Source: a gamma proteobacterium symbiont of Lucinoma myriamae (lineage in GTDB: Bacteria > Pseudomonadota > Gammaproteobacteria > GRL18). From it: a stretch of DNA of 11,389 nt. The DNA lies in assembly GCA_025655635.1 (NCBI GenBank), contig JAHXIM010000301.1, forward strand, positions 1 to 11,389, written 5' to 3'. Both the position numbers and the translations under genes were made by a program. Below, one piece after another: positions 1 through 6,378 of the stretch. The first letter of the stretch is position 1. Every line of letters begins with the position of its first letter. The notes beneath the pieces are model-generated. The model did no database searches, was not told the origin of the DNA, and saw nothing but the letters and a program-made list of their open reading frames with translations.

Positions 1-126
1 ATAACATTTCTGGTCGATCTGGTCACTCAAAAATAGGGATAATTCCTTATATTTCAAATAGATAATATGTTTTTCAGGGCTGACTACTTATCTTGGCGAG
101 ATGATGTAAGAACATCTTAAAAGCAA

Positions 127-165
127 AAGCTGTTGATTAACAGTCAGCTTCACTTTTTATTTTTC
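127..165 (+). terminator. Possible rightward intrinsic terminator
   Basis: A short stem AAGCTG (127-132) with CAGCTT (145-150) has a competing inner pairing, CTGTT/AACAG (130-134/139-143). It is followed by CAC and a T-rich stretch (154-164). Stem plus T-run is the normal layout of a Rho-independent terminator for a plus-strand transcript entering from the left edge. The stem is short and the gene it would serve is not visible, so this is tentative. Confidence 0.35.
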
Positions 166-204
166 ACTCCGGTAGAATTGTCATTGAATTTTCCGAAGTG
201 AAAA
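161..204. repeat. Imperfect inverted repeat (long hairpin)
   Basis: The left arm (161-179) begins TTTTCACTCCGG and the right arm (187-204) ends CCGAAGTGAAAA. The arms pair over about 15-16 positions with one mismatch and a one-base bulge, around a 7-nt loop (180-186). No T-run follows on either strand, so it is not a standard intrinsic terminator. It lies 64 bp beyond the def stop and could protect or process the 3' end of that transcript; this is inference. Confidence 0.45.
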
Positions 205-229
205 TGAAAAAAGCGGACAGCAGCTGCTT
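205..229 (-). terminator. Weak candidate terminator of the rluD-pgeF-gcvR-def operon
   Basis: Read on the minus strand, AAGCAG ... CCGCTT can form a short stem with one mismatch. It is followed directly by six T residues (plus-strand A-run 207-212) and further T-rich sequence, about 40 nt after the def stop. The stem is weak and overlaps the palindrome at 219-228, so termination may instead depend on other factors. Confidence 0.3.
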
Positions 230-267
230 AATAATTTCAGCGTTAAAAAAGTACTGATCTTAACTGT

Positions 268-769
268 TTATTTATAAATCTTACGTTTAAACAGATCAGT
301 ACGACGGCTCACCAGACGATCCAGAAACAATAAACCATCAAGATGATCCATCTCATGCTGTACCGCACGAGCTTCATAGCCCACACATTCATAATTGATG
401 ATTTCTCCCTGTGGATTGGCTGCCTGTAAGGTGATTTTTTCTGCTCGTATGACATTGCCGGTGTAATCTGGCACTGACATACAGCCTTACACGGCCCACT
501 TTCATGCCTTCCCAGGTTTTTATCTCAGGGTTAATGAGGATCATACAGCCATTATGTTTGATTTTTGGTTTGGCTGACACATCCACAATAGCAATGCGAT
601 GAAATCTGCCTACCTGAGGTGCTGCAATACCCACACCACCAGGGCCGGCGCGCATGGTTTCTTCCAGAGCAGACAAAAAAGTGAGCAATTCATCGTTAAA
701 TACTTCAACTGGTTCTGAAATTTGTTTTAGGACCTCATCCGGATATTTTAAGATTTCCAATACTGGCAT
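268..769 (-). pseudogene. def: Peptide deformylase, frame broken by a one-base insertion
   Basis: Peptide deformylase is a cytoplasmic metalloenzyme that removes the formyl group from the N-terminal methionine of new proteins. The 5' part (769 to about 490) encodes residues 1-93, including motif 1 GVGIAAPQ (residues 45-52). The 3' part is in another frame (480 down to 268) and carries SVPDYTG and the HExxH motif QHEMDH, ending about residue 166, a normal length for the family. At the join the minus strand reads GGC CGT GTAA GGC TGT ATG where GGC CGT GAA GGC TGT ATG (GREGCM) is expected, so one extra base (plus-strand A at 489) breaks the gene. Uncorrected, the product is 126 aa and lacks both the metal-binding Cys and HExxH, so it would be inactive. 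Everything else is well conserved, which suggests a sequencing error or a very recent mutation. The start ATG lies 11 nt after the preceding gene's stop, so it is last in the operon. It may be a second deformylase, because the usual def-fmt pair is not seen here. Confidence 0.85.
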
Positions 770-780
770 AATATTTTCGC

Positions 781-1302
781 TTACCCAATCATGATATCAA
801 TGGGGGTCACATCAATATTGACACCATCGGCTTTAATTTGCCTGGTCGCTGTTTCTAAGGCTTCCCGACCATTTCCTGCAATACCCTCTATATGCATAAT
901 ATAGATGGGATCGGCTTCATCGCCGGCAACATCTGATTCCAGATCCATTATATTAAAGCCGGCATCCAATAGATGAGTTGTCGCTTTAGCCACAATACCC
1001 GGACGATCAGCACCATAAACGGTAATTCTGGTATCTGGAATTTCATGCTGGTGAAGTTTAGCCTCAATTTCCTGAAAAGAACTGGTTAATTTTAATTCTT
1101 TAACAACCTGTTCAATAGATTGATTCAATTGTTCAATTGACTGCTCACTTTTCACCATCAGCATAATGGTATAGTTACCACCCAGACGCATCATTGATGC
1201 TTCACCCAGCTGAGCATCTGCATCAAATAAAGCCGTTGTTATTTTAGCAACAATGCCCGGTTTGTCCTGACCCACTAAGGTCAGCATTTTCCATGTACTC
1301 AT
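781..1302 (-). CDS. gcvR: GcvR-like double ACT-domain regulatory protein
   Basis: The 173-aa protein is made almost wholly of two ACT domains, about residues 4-75 and 90-170. Each opens with the ligand-site signature of this fold: GQDKPGIVAK near residue 11 and GADRPGIVAK near residue 97. This matches the GcvR family. In E. coli GcvR binds glycine and, with GcvA, represses the glycine cleavage operon by protein-protein contact; it has no DNA-binding domain, and none is visible here. The ATG at 1302 is preceded by the purine-rich AGAGAAAA. The gene lies 29 nt after pgeF and 11 nt before def, so it is probably co-transcribed with both. No gcv genes or gcvA are in the window, so the target is unknown. 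It may be a general amino-acid-sensing ACT protein, and the symbol is a family assignment. Confidence 0.8.
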   Translation of the reverse strand: MSTWKMLTLVGQDKPGIVAKITTALFDADAQLGEASMMRLGGNYTIMLMVKSEQSIEQLNQSIEQVVKELKLTSSFQEIEAKLHQHEIPDTRITVYGADRPGIVAKATTHLLDAGFNIMDLESDVAGDEADPIYIMHIEGIAGNGREALETATRQIKADGVNIDVTPIDIMIG

Positions 1303-1331
1303 AGTTTTCTCTAATAAGGGTTATGAAGTTG

Positions 1332-2096
1332 TTATGTTTTTTCCAGCCATATCAGGCTGGCCATTCGCCCTGTTTTACCATCCCGGCGATAGGAAAAGAA
1401 TTTTTCTTGCTCAGTATAAGTACAATAATTCCCGCCGGAGACATTTTCAATACCTTGCTGTAATAATCTGACCTTAGCCAATTGATAGATATCTGCCAGA
1501 TATTTATTTTTCTTATTATTAAGCGGAGTAAAACATTGTTCAATATTCTTTTGAAACAAAGCGCTCTTATGCAAAAACTCTTGTCTCACCTCATTACCCA
1601 CTTCAAACTTCTCTGGTCCGATAGCGGGTCCTAACCAGATAAGCAGGTCTTCCGGCTGACACTGGCCTGCACTGAGCACCTTGTCAACGGCCTGTTCCAG
1701 AATACCATTGACCAGGCCACGCCAGCCGGCATGAACAGCCGCGACAACAGTTCCCTGCTGATTACACATTAATACCGGCAAACAGTCTGCAGTCATGACA
1801 ATAGCGACACAATCAGCCTTAGTGGTATAACTGCCATCGGCATCAATTCCTATCTCCGACTGACTCGCATCAACTACTTTATTACTGTGGACCTGATTAA
1901 GCCAAATGGGTTCTGTCGGAAGTCGAGTCATTAATTGTTGGCGGTTTTTTTTGACATCCTGCAGAATATCATCAACATGCTCAGCTAAATTAAAGCTATC
2001 AAAGGGTGCTTTACTACAGCCGCCCTGCCGGGTAGTCACTAGTGATTTAATATTTTCAGGGGCGTCCCAATCAGGGATAATAATATCATTACTCAA
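1332..2096 (-). CDS. pgeF: PgeF/YfiH-type purine nucleoside phosphorylase (laccase-domain family)
   Basis: The 254-aa protein matches the YfiH/YlmD (DUF152) family. These zinc enzymes were long called polyphenol oxidases; members were later shown to phosphorolyse or deaminate purine nucleosides, and E. coli YfiH was linked to peptidoglycan editing. The metal ligands are in place: His70 (NQVHSNKV), Cys105 (ADCLPV) and His122 (VHAGWRG). The N-terminal GGCSxxPFDSFNLAEH and C-terminal FFSYRRDGKTGRMAS are also typical. The start is the unusual codon TTG at 2094-2096, which overlaps the rluD stop in the tetranucleotide TTGA. The residues that follow (SNDIIIPDW) align with the normal N-terminus of the family and no ATG is suitably placed, so TTG is well supported. 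The overlap implies translational coupling to rluD, a common gene pairing in gammaproteobacteria. Confidence 0.92.
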   Translation of the reverse strand: MSNDIIIPDWDAPENIKSLVTTRQGGCSKAPFDSFNLAEHVDDILQDVKKNRQQLMTRLPTEPIWLNQVHSNKVVDASQSEIGIDADGSYTTKADCVAIVMTADCLPVLMCNQQGTVVAAVHAGWRGLVNGILEQAVDKVLSAGQCQPEDLLIWLGPAIGPEKFEVGNEVRQEFLHKSALFQKNIEQCFTPLNNKKNKYLADIYQLAKVRLLQQGIENVSGGNYCTYTEQEKFFSYRRDGKTGRMASLIWLEKT

Positions 2097-3097
2097 GGCT
2101 GTTCTTCTGTATAGGCGCTCAGTAAACGTTTTAATTCACTCATATCCTCAGGTGGTGCGACTTCCCATTCCTGCCATTGCTTTGTTTGTGGATGTTCCAG
2201 CCCTAATTTACGGGCATGTAATGCCTGACGTTTAAAATTATTTAAAAAATGCTTTAAAGAATCATCACAATCAGGGGGTAATCTCAGACAACCGGCATAA
2301 ACCTGATCACCTACCAGAGGAAAAGTAAGATAGGCCATATGGACTCGAATTTGATGAGTTCGCCCTGTTTCCAACTTAACCTGTAGTCTGGTATAACCGC
2401 GATAACGTTCTTTAATTCGATAATGGGTGATAGCTTCTTTACCCTGGTTAGGATTTTTCATCACCGCCATTTTCACCCGGTTTACAGGATGCCTGCCAAT
2501 AGGCTCATCAATCGTACCGCCGCTGATCATTTCTCCCATCACAATGGCTTCATATTCTCTGTCAAATGCACGTTTTTGTAATTGCTTGACCAGATTCGTC
2601 TGTGCCGTCAGCGTCTTGGCAACCACTAACAAACCGGAAGTATCTTTGTCAAGACGATGCACAATACCAGCACGGGGCACATTAATCAGCTCAGGACAGT
2701 GATAAAGTAAGGCATTGAGTAAAGTACCGGTATAATTTCCCACCGCCGGATGAACCACGAGGCCGACAGGTTTATTAATCACCAGGATGCTGTCATCTTC
2801 AAAAATTATATTCAGAGGAATATTTTCCGCCAGCCATTCTCCCTGCTGCTCTTCTTCTATAGTAACCAGCAGCGTCTCACCACCAATAACTTTGGTTTTA
2901 GGCTTACAGAGTTTACCATTGAGTAAAATTTTACCCTGCTTTATCCATTGTTGTAATCGTGAACGGGAATATTCCGGCAATAAAATAGCCGCAATCTGAT
3001 CAAGACGCTGACCATAATCATCTGTTGATAATTGAAATTGCCGTTTTTCAGGCTGATCGCAACAATCACTCTGTTGAGTATTTTGTTCTGTATTCAT
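2093..3097 (-). CDS. rluD: 23S rRNA pseudouridine synthase RluD
   Basis: The product is a 334-aa RluA-family pseudouridine synthase. RluD modifies uridines 1911, 1915 and 1917 in helix 69 of 23S rRNA, which is important for late 50S assembly. An S4 RNA-binding domain lies at about residues 20-80 (RLDQIAAILLPEYSRSRLQQW). The catalytic domain carries HRLDKDTSGL with the catalytic Asp at 150, followed by the conserved ETGRTHQIRVH. Length is close to the E. coli protein (326 aa). A hydrophilic N-terminal extension of about 18 residues precedes the S4 domain. It is the first gene of the leftward cluster, overlaps pgeF by 4 nt and is divergent from bamD, an arrangement common in gammaproteobacteria. 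RluC-type activity cannot be excluded, but this context favours RluD. Confidence 0.93.
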   Translation of the reverse strand: MNTEQNTQQSDCCDQPEKRQFQLSTDDYGQRLDQIAAILLPEYSRSRLQQWIKQGKILLNGKLCKPKTKVIGGETLLVTIEEEQQGEWLAENIPLNIIFEDDSILVINKPVGLVVHPAVGNYTGTLLNALLYHCPELINVPRAGIVHRLDKDTSGLLVVAKTLTAQTNLVKQLQKRAFDREYEAIVMGEMISGGTIDEPIGRHPVNRVKMAVMKNPNQGKEAITHYRIKERYRGYTRLQVKLETGRTHQIRVHMAYLTFPLVGDQVYAGCLRLPPDCDDSLKHFLNNFKRQALHARKLGLEHPQTKQWQEWEVAPPEDMSELKRLLSAYTEEQP

Positions 3098-3118
3098 GTC
3101 CGCAAGTATACCCTATTT

Positions 3119-3180
3119 CCAGATGATATTTATCTATAAAAGCAGTATACTATATGGCTTTATAATAAAAAATCATCTGG
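3119..3180. repeat. 9-bp inverted repeat flanking the rluD-bamD promoter region
   Basis: CCAGATGAT (3119-3127) is repeated as its exact reverse complement ATCATCTGG (3172-3180), with 44 bp between. The enclosed A+T-rich DNA contains the 8-bp palindrome AGTATACT (3144-3151) and a TATAAT at 3161-3166. The arms therefore flank the presumed divergent promoters. Whether this is a protein-binding pair or chance cannot be told from one sequence. Confidence 0.5.
3161..3166 (+). promoter_or_regulatory. Candidate -10 element for bamD
   Basis: TATAAT matches the sigma-70 -10 consensus and lies 28 bp before the bamD ATG. No good -35 hexamer is found 16-18 bp upstream and there is no extended -10 TG, so the assignment is weak. 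A TATACT at 3146-3151, inside the AGTATACT palindrome, is an alternative that could serve either direction. Confidence 0.3.
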
Positions 3181-3194
3181 GATTGCAAAGCTTT

Positions 3195-4037
3195 ATGTCT
3201 ATAACTCTTTTAAGCCGGTTTCGTCTTATTCTACTACTTGTGATTATTAGCTTTTTTACTAGCGGCTGTTCTATGATTAAGTCCTTTTTACCGGAAGAAG
3301 TGGACAAGACCAAAAGCTGGTCTGCAAGTAAATTATATGCTGAAGCCAAAGCAAACCTAGCCGAAGGTGAGTACGAGTCAGCGATTGAATTGTATGAAAA
3401 ATTAGAAGCTCGTTATCCACACGGTGTCTATGCTCAACAGGCGCAGCTCGAAACAGCTTATGCTTACTACAAATTTGAGGAGCCTGAATCAGCGATTGCA
3501 GCGGCCGAGCGTTTTATTAAACTCCACCCTCGCCATGCCAATGTTGATTATGCGTATTACTTGCGTGGTTTAATCGTATTCCCGGCACGTAAAAGTATTT
3601 TTGAGTTTGTTTTTCCTCAGGATGAATCCAAACGTGATCCCAATTCTTCATTAGAATCTTTTAATTATTTCAGTGAATTAGTAGAAAAATTCCCCAATAG
3701 CAGATACTCTAAAGATGCTATTCTGCGTATGCGTTATCTGCGCAATAAAGTCTCTAAACATGAATTGCATGTAGCAAAATTTTATATGAAAAGAGAGGCC
3801 TACATTGCCGCCGTTGATAGGGCATCTTATGTGGTAGAACATTATCAACAAACTCCAGCGGTCAGTGATGCCCTGCTTCTTATGGTTGAAGCTTACACAA
3901 AACTTGACCAGCCTCGTTTAGCCCAGGATGCCCAGCGAGTCTACGATATCAATAAGCATAAATTCCATGAAGATGTATTTTTTGAAGAGGAAAGTGTGAT
4001 ACCCGGGATACCGGATTGGTTAAAGCCTGAGGAATAA
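3195..4037 (+). CDS. bamD: Outer-membrane assembly lipoprotein BamD
   Basis: BamD is the essential lipoprotein partner of BamA in the complex that inserts beta-barrel proteins into the outer membrane. The 280-aa product has a lipoprotein signal peptide: SRFR, a hydrophobic run LILLLVIISFF, then TSGC with the lipidated Cys at residue 25. Ser at the next position fits outer-membrane sorting. The mature part consists of tetratricopeptide-like helical repeats (SASKLYAEAKANLAEGEYESAI..., LETAYAYYKFEEPESAIAAAERFIKLHP), including the family's HPRHANVDYAYYLRGL stretch. An upstream in-frame ATG at 3096 would add 33 residues ahead of the signal peptide and run into the rluD start, so ATG 3195 is chosen. 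Ribosome binding is weak (GGGA at 3179-3182). It is monocistronic, divergent from rluD and convergent with glnB. Confidence 0.93.
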   Translation: MSITLLSRFRLILLLVIISFFTSGCSMIKSFLPEEVDKTKSWSASKLYAEAKANLAEGEYESAIELYEKLEARYPHGVYAQQAQLETAYAYYKFEEPESAIAAAERFIKLHPRHANVDYAYYLRGLIVFPARKSIFEFVFPQDESKRDPNSSLESFNYFSELVEKFPNSRYSKDAILRMRYLRNKVSKHELHVAKFYMKREAYIAAVDRASYVVEHYQQTPAVSDALLLMVEAYTKLDQPRLAQDAQRVYDINKHKFHEDVFFEEESVIPGIPDWLKPEE

Positions 4038-4047
4038 AAGCACTATA

Positions 4048-4091
4048 GAAAATTCAGCTTTAGAAAAAATCCTTTCTAAAGCTGAATTTTC
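4048..4091. terminator. Bidirectional terminator between bamD and glnB
   Basis: A perfect 19-bp inverted repeat (4048-4066 with 4073-4091) surrounds a 6-nt loop AAATCC. It lies in the 66-bp gap between the convergent bamD and glnB genes, 10 bp after the bamD stop and 12 bp after the glnB stop. On both strands the 3' arm ends in AATTTTC. A GC-containing inner stem (CAGCTTTAGAAA with its complement) followed by a short U-run can therefore form in either transcript. Confidence 0.8.
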
Positions 4092-4103
4092 AGGTAGTAG
4101 AGT

Positions 4104-4442
4104 TTAGATTGCATCTCTATCTTGTTCACCGGTACGAATACGGACTATTTTCTCTATTGGTGAAACAAATATTTTTCCATCACCGATTTTACCTGTTCTG
4201 GCAGCATCTGAAATCACTTCAATACAACGCTCAACCAATTCTTCCTGAATCACAATCTCCAGCTTAACCTTAGGCAAAAAATCTATCACATACTCTGCAC
4301 CACGATATAATTCAGTATGGCCTTTTTGACGACCAAAACCTTTTACTTCCGTAGAGGTCATTCCAGTTACACCGATTTCTGATAGTGCTTCACGGACATC
4401 ATCCAGTTTAAAGGGCTTAATTATCGCTTCAACTTTTTTCAT
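4104..4442 (-). CDS. glnB: Nitrogen regulatory PII protein GlnB
   Basis: PII is a small trimeric signal protein that senses 2-oxoglutarate, ATP/ADP and, through uridylylation, glutamine. It relays nitrogen status to the NtrB kinase and to glutamine synthetase adenylyltransferase. The 112 aa match the family exactly. The T-loop GRQKGHTELYRGAEY carries the uridylylated Tyr51, the B-loop TGKIGDGKIFV is intact, and the C-terminal RIRTGEQD is typical. The start MKKVEAIIKPF, HTELY and Asp54 resemble E. coli GlnB rather than GlnK, which has Asn54. AAGGAA (plus strand 4451-4456) lies about 8 nt before the ATG and is a good ribosome-binding site. No amtB follows, which also favours GlnB. It is divergent from nadE; I see no clear sigma-54 promoter upstream. 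Confidence 0.95.
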   Translation of the reverse strand: MKKVEAIIKPFKLDDVREALSEIGVTGMTSTEVKGFGRQKGHTELYRGAEYVIDFLPKVKLEIVIQEELVERCIEVISDAARTGKIGDGKIFVSPIEKIVRIRTGEQDRDAI

Positions 4443-4619
4443 TTATGTAGTTCCTTGAATTTAAGGCAAAATATTCATTTTTTGTATTGGAGTATAGTAC
4501 ATCAATTTAAGCATATTATCTAACTCATACAAGCCAAAGAAAATTTATATGGCTTATAATAGATCGTCAGTGATAAAATTCAGCCATCATTAACAACTTA
4601 GTTTTTGGAGAATGTTCTC
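4443..4619. promoter_or_regulatory. Divergent glnB/nadE promoter region
   Basis: This A+T-rich gap should hold the start signals of both genes. Toward nadE there is a perfect TATAAT at 4555-4560. Overlapping its upstream edge is an imperfect inverted repeat, TACAAGCCA ending at 4536 against TGGCTTATA starting at 4550, with a 13-bp spacer; such a site could be an operator. Toward glnB the minus strand has TATACT (plus 4491-4496) as a weak -10. Neither has a convincing -35 hexamer, so the promoters are tentative. Confidence 0.35.
4607..4610 (+). promoter_or_regulatory. Ribosome-binding site deciding the nadE start
   Basis: GGAG lies 9 nt before TTG at 4620. The other in-frame TTG, at 4605, overlaps this site and has no purine-rich sequence ahead of it; the first in-frame ATG, at 4647, also lacks one. 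The site therefore favours TTG 4620 as the start. Confidence 0.55.
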
Positions 4620-5453
4620 TTGGATGCACAGACCATCATTAGTGAAATGAAAGTTCTACCTGAAATTGATCCCGAATTTGAGATTCAACGGCGTATAGCT
4701 TTTATTAAAAAGCAACTCATCTCATCTGGATTAAAGAATCTGGTCTTAGGTATCAGCGGCGGTATTGATTCAACCACATGCGGACGTATAGCACAAATTG
4801 CTATTCATGAGCTCAATCATGAACAACCAGAAAATCATTACGCTTTTTATGCGGTACGCCTGCCTCATGATATGCAAGCGGATGAAGAAGACGCACAAAC
4901 CTCACTACAGTTTATACAGCCCGACCATAGTTTAGCTGTTAATGTAAAGCCCGGTACTGACGGCATTCATAATGAAGTGCTTGGTGCCTTGGAAGATCAG
5001 GATTTGTTACAGCAAACACATTACGCCATTGATTTTGCCAAAGGTAATGTCAAAGCAAGAACACGTATGATTGTTCAGTTTGAAATTGCAGGTCTTGTCA
5101 GTGGACTGGTTTTAGGCACTGATCACTCAGCAGAAAATGTCACCGGTTTTTTTACTAAATTTGGTGATGGTGCTTGTGATCTCGCCCCCTTATTTGGTCT
5201 GAGCAAGCGTCAGGTCAAACAATTAGCCCAGACACTGGGAGCACCGCAAGAATTGATAGAAAAAACACCGACTGCCGATCTGGAATGCCACTCCCCATCC
5301 AAAGCGGATGAACTGGCTTTAGGGATAAAATATGAACAAATTGATGATTTTCTTGAAGGCAAACCAGCTGAGGATGAAATAAAGGAAAAAATTATTAAGA
5401 TTTATGTCAATACTGAACATAAGCGTCAGACTATTCCAACGATATATGATTGA
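4620..5453 (+). CDS. nadE: NH3-dependent NAD+ synthetase
   Basis: NadE carries out the last step of NAD synthesis: it adenylates nicotinic acid adenine dinucleotide and aminates it with ammonia. With the chosen start the protein has 277 residues, close to E. coli NadE (275), and has no glutaminase domain, so it is the ammonia-using form. The ATP-pyrophosphatase P-loop SGGIDST is near residue 45. Further signatures are RTRMIVQFEIAG, GTDHSAENVTGFFTKFGDGACDLAPLFGL and KTPTADLE. TTG 4620 is preferred for its GGAG site and because the resulting N-terminus aligns with the family; TTG 4605 (282 aa) and ATG 4647 are alternatives. It is divergent from glnB and convergent with sucD. Free ammonia as nitrogen donor next to a PII gene is suggestive, but a functional link is inference. 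Confidence 0.92.
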   Translation: MDAQTIISEMKVLPEIDPEFEIQRRIAFIKKQLISSGLKNLVLGISGGIDSTTCGRIAQIAIHELNHEQPENHYAFYAVRLPHDMQADEEDAQTSLQFIQPDHSLAVNVKPGTDGIHNEVLGALEDQDLLQQTHYAIDFAKGNVKARTRMIVQFEIAGLVSGLVLGTDHSAENVTGFFTKFGDGACDLAPLFGLSKRQVKQLAQTLGAPQELIEKTPTADLECHSPSKADELALGIKYEQIDDFLEGKPAEDEIKEKIIKIYVNTEHKRQTIPTIYD

Positions 5454-5463
5454 GTCGATATGG

Positions 5464-5498
5464 TAGTCAGTAGTCAAAAAAACAGAGACTACTGACTA
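5464..5498. terminator. Inverted repeat between nadE and sucD, likely terminator
   Basis: TAGTCAGTAGTC (5464-5475) and its exact complement GACTACTGACTA (5487-5498) form a 12-bp stem with an 11-nt loop, in the 58-bp gap between the convergent nadE and sucD. A T-rich run (5507-5513) follows 8 nt later on the plus strand, so it suits nadE best. On the sucD strand no T-run follows the stem. Each arm contains AGTC twice, so shifted pairings are possible. Confidence 0.65.
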
Positions 5499-5511
5499 AA
5501 GACTGCTCTTT

Positions 5512-6378
5512 TTATTTCATAATTGACAGCATTGTTTTACCCATTTCAGCAGGTGAACGAGTGATGCTCACGCCTGCAGCTTCCAGTGCTTTAAACTTTT
5601 CTTCCGCGGTACCTTTACCACCGGCAATAATAGCGCCGGCATGTCCCATGCGTTTACCTTTAGGTGCCGTTACACCGGCAATATAGGCAACCACAGGCTT
5701 AGTGACATGATCCTTGATAAATTGTGCCGCTTCTTCTTCAGCAGTACCGCCAATTTCACCCACCATGATAATGCCTTCAGTCTGAGGATCTTTTTCAAAC
5801 AACTCAAGACAATCAATAAAGTTCATACCATGAATCGGATCGCCGCCAATACCCACACAGGTGCTTTGACCTAGGCCGGTGATAGTCGTCTGGTGTACTG
5901 CTTCATAAGTCAGAGTACCTGAGCGGGAAACAATACCGATTTTGCCTTTAAGGTGAATAGAACCCGGCATAATACCAATCTTACACTCTCCCGGAGTGAT
6001 CAGACCCGGGCAGTTAGGACCAATAAGATAGACATCATCCGGCAGACTGGCCTTTACTTTAAGCATATCTAAAACAGGAATGCCTTCGGTAATACAGGCA
6101 ATGATTTTAATACCGGCATTAGCGGCTTCCATAATGGCATCAGCGGCAAAGGCAGCAGGCACATAAATCATGGTGGCGTCAGCTGCAGTTTGCTTTACTG
6201 CATCTTTTACGGTGTTAAATACCGGTCTGTCCAGATGTGTCTGACCGCCTTTTCCGGGGGTGACGCCGCCCACAATATTAGTACCATAGGCGATTGCCTG
6301 CTCAGAGTGAAATGTTCCCTGCTGGCCGGTAAATCCCTGACAAATGACTTTAGTGTCTTTATTAATAAGAATCGACAT
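5512..6378 (-). CDS. sucD: Succinyl-CoA synthetase, alpha subunit
   Basis: SucD binds CoA and carries the phosphohistidine that passes phosphate between succinyl-CoA and the nucleotide in the TCA cycle. The 288 aa match the normal length (E. coli 289). The CoA-binding domain opens with NKDTKVICQGFTGQQGTFH and contains TPGKGG. The active-site His is in GHAGAIIAGGKGTA near residue 246. CVGIGGDPI and GEIGG are further conserved motifs. Its ATG overlaps the sucC stop by one base (TAATG), so translation is coupled and the subunits are made in balance. It is last in the sucCD unit. No sucAB genes are adjacent, unlike the E. coli arrangement. Confidence 0.97.
   Translation of the reverse strand: MSILINKDTKVICQGFTGQQGTFHSEQAIAYGTNIVGGVTPGKGGQTHLDRPVFNTVKDAVKQTAADATMIYVPAAFAADAIMEAANAGIKIIACITEGIPVLDMLKVKASLPDDVYLIGPNCPGLITPGECKIGIMPGSIHLKGKIGIVSRSGTLTYEAVHQTTITGLGQSTCVGIGGDPIHGMNFIDCLELFEKDPQTEGIIMVGEIGGTAEEEAAQFIKDHVTKPVVAYIAGVTAPKGKRMGHAGAIIAGGKGTAEEKFKALEAAGVSITRSPAEMGKTMLSIMK

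Larger units (their letters stand above)
1..267. other. Intergenic region with several hairpins, no supported gene
   Basis: No coding region is convincing here. One plus-strand frame is open from the window edge to a TAG at 34-36, and another to a TAA at 63-65. Either could be the tail of a gene outside the window, but the fragments are too short to identify. The region holds small inverted repeats: GATGT/ACATC (103-107/112-116), AAGCTG/CAGCTT (127-132/145-150) followed by a T-rich run, a longer imperfect hairpin at 161-204, and the 10-bp palindrome AGCAGCTGCT at 219-228. These look like the transcription-end zone between the leftward def operon and whatever lies to the left. Confidence 0.5.

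Noticed and set aside
478..494. Programmed ribosomal frameshift in def
   Set aside because: No classic slippery heptamer or stimulatory structure is evident, and a +1 slip would replace the conserved Glu. A plain insertion or sequencing error is simpler.
3096..3194. N-terminal extension of bamD from ATG 3096
   Set aside because: It would place 33 residues before a standard lipoprotein signal peptide and cover the promoter region shared with rluD.
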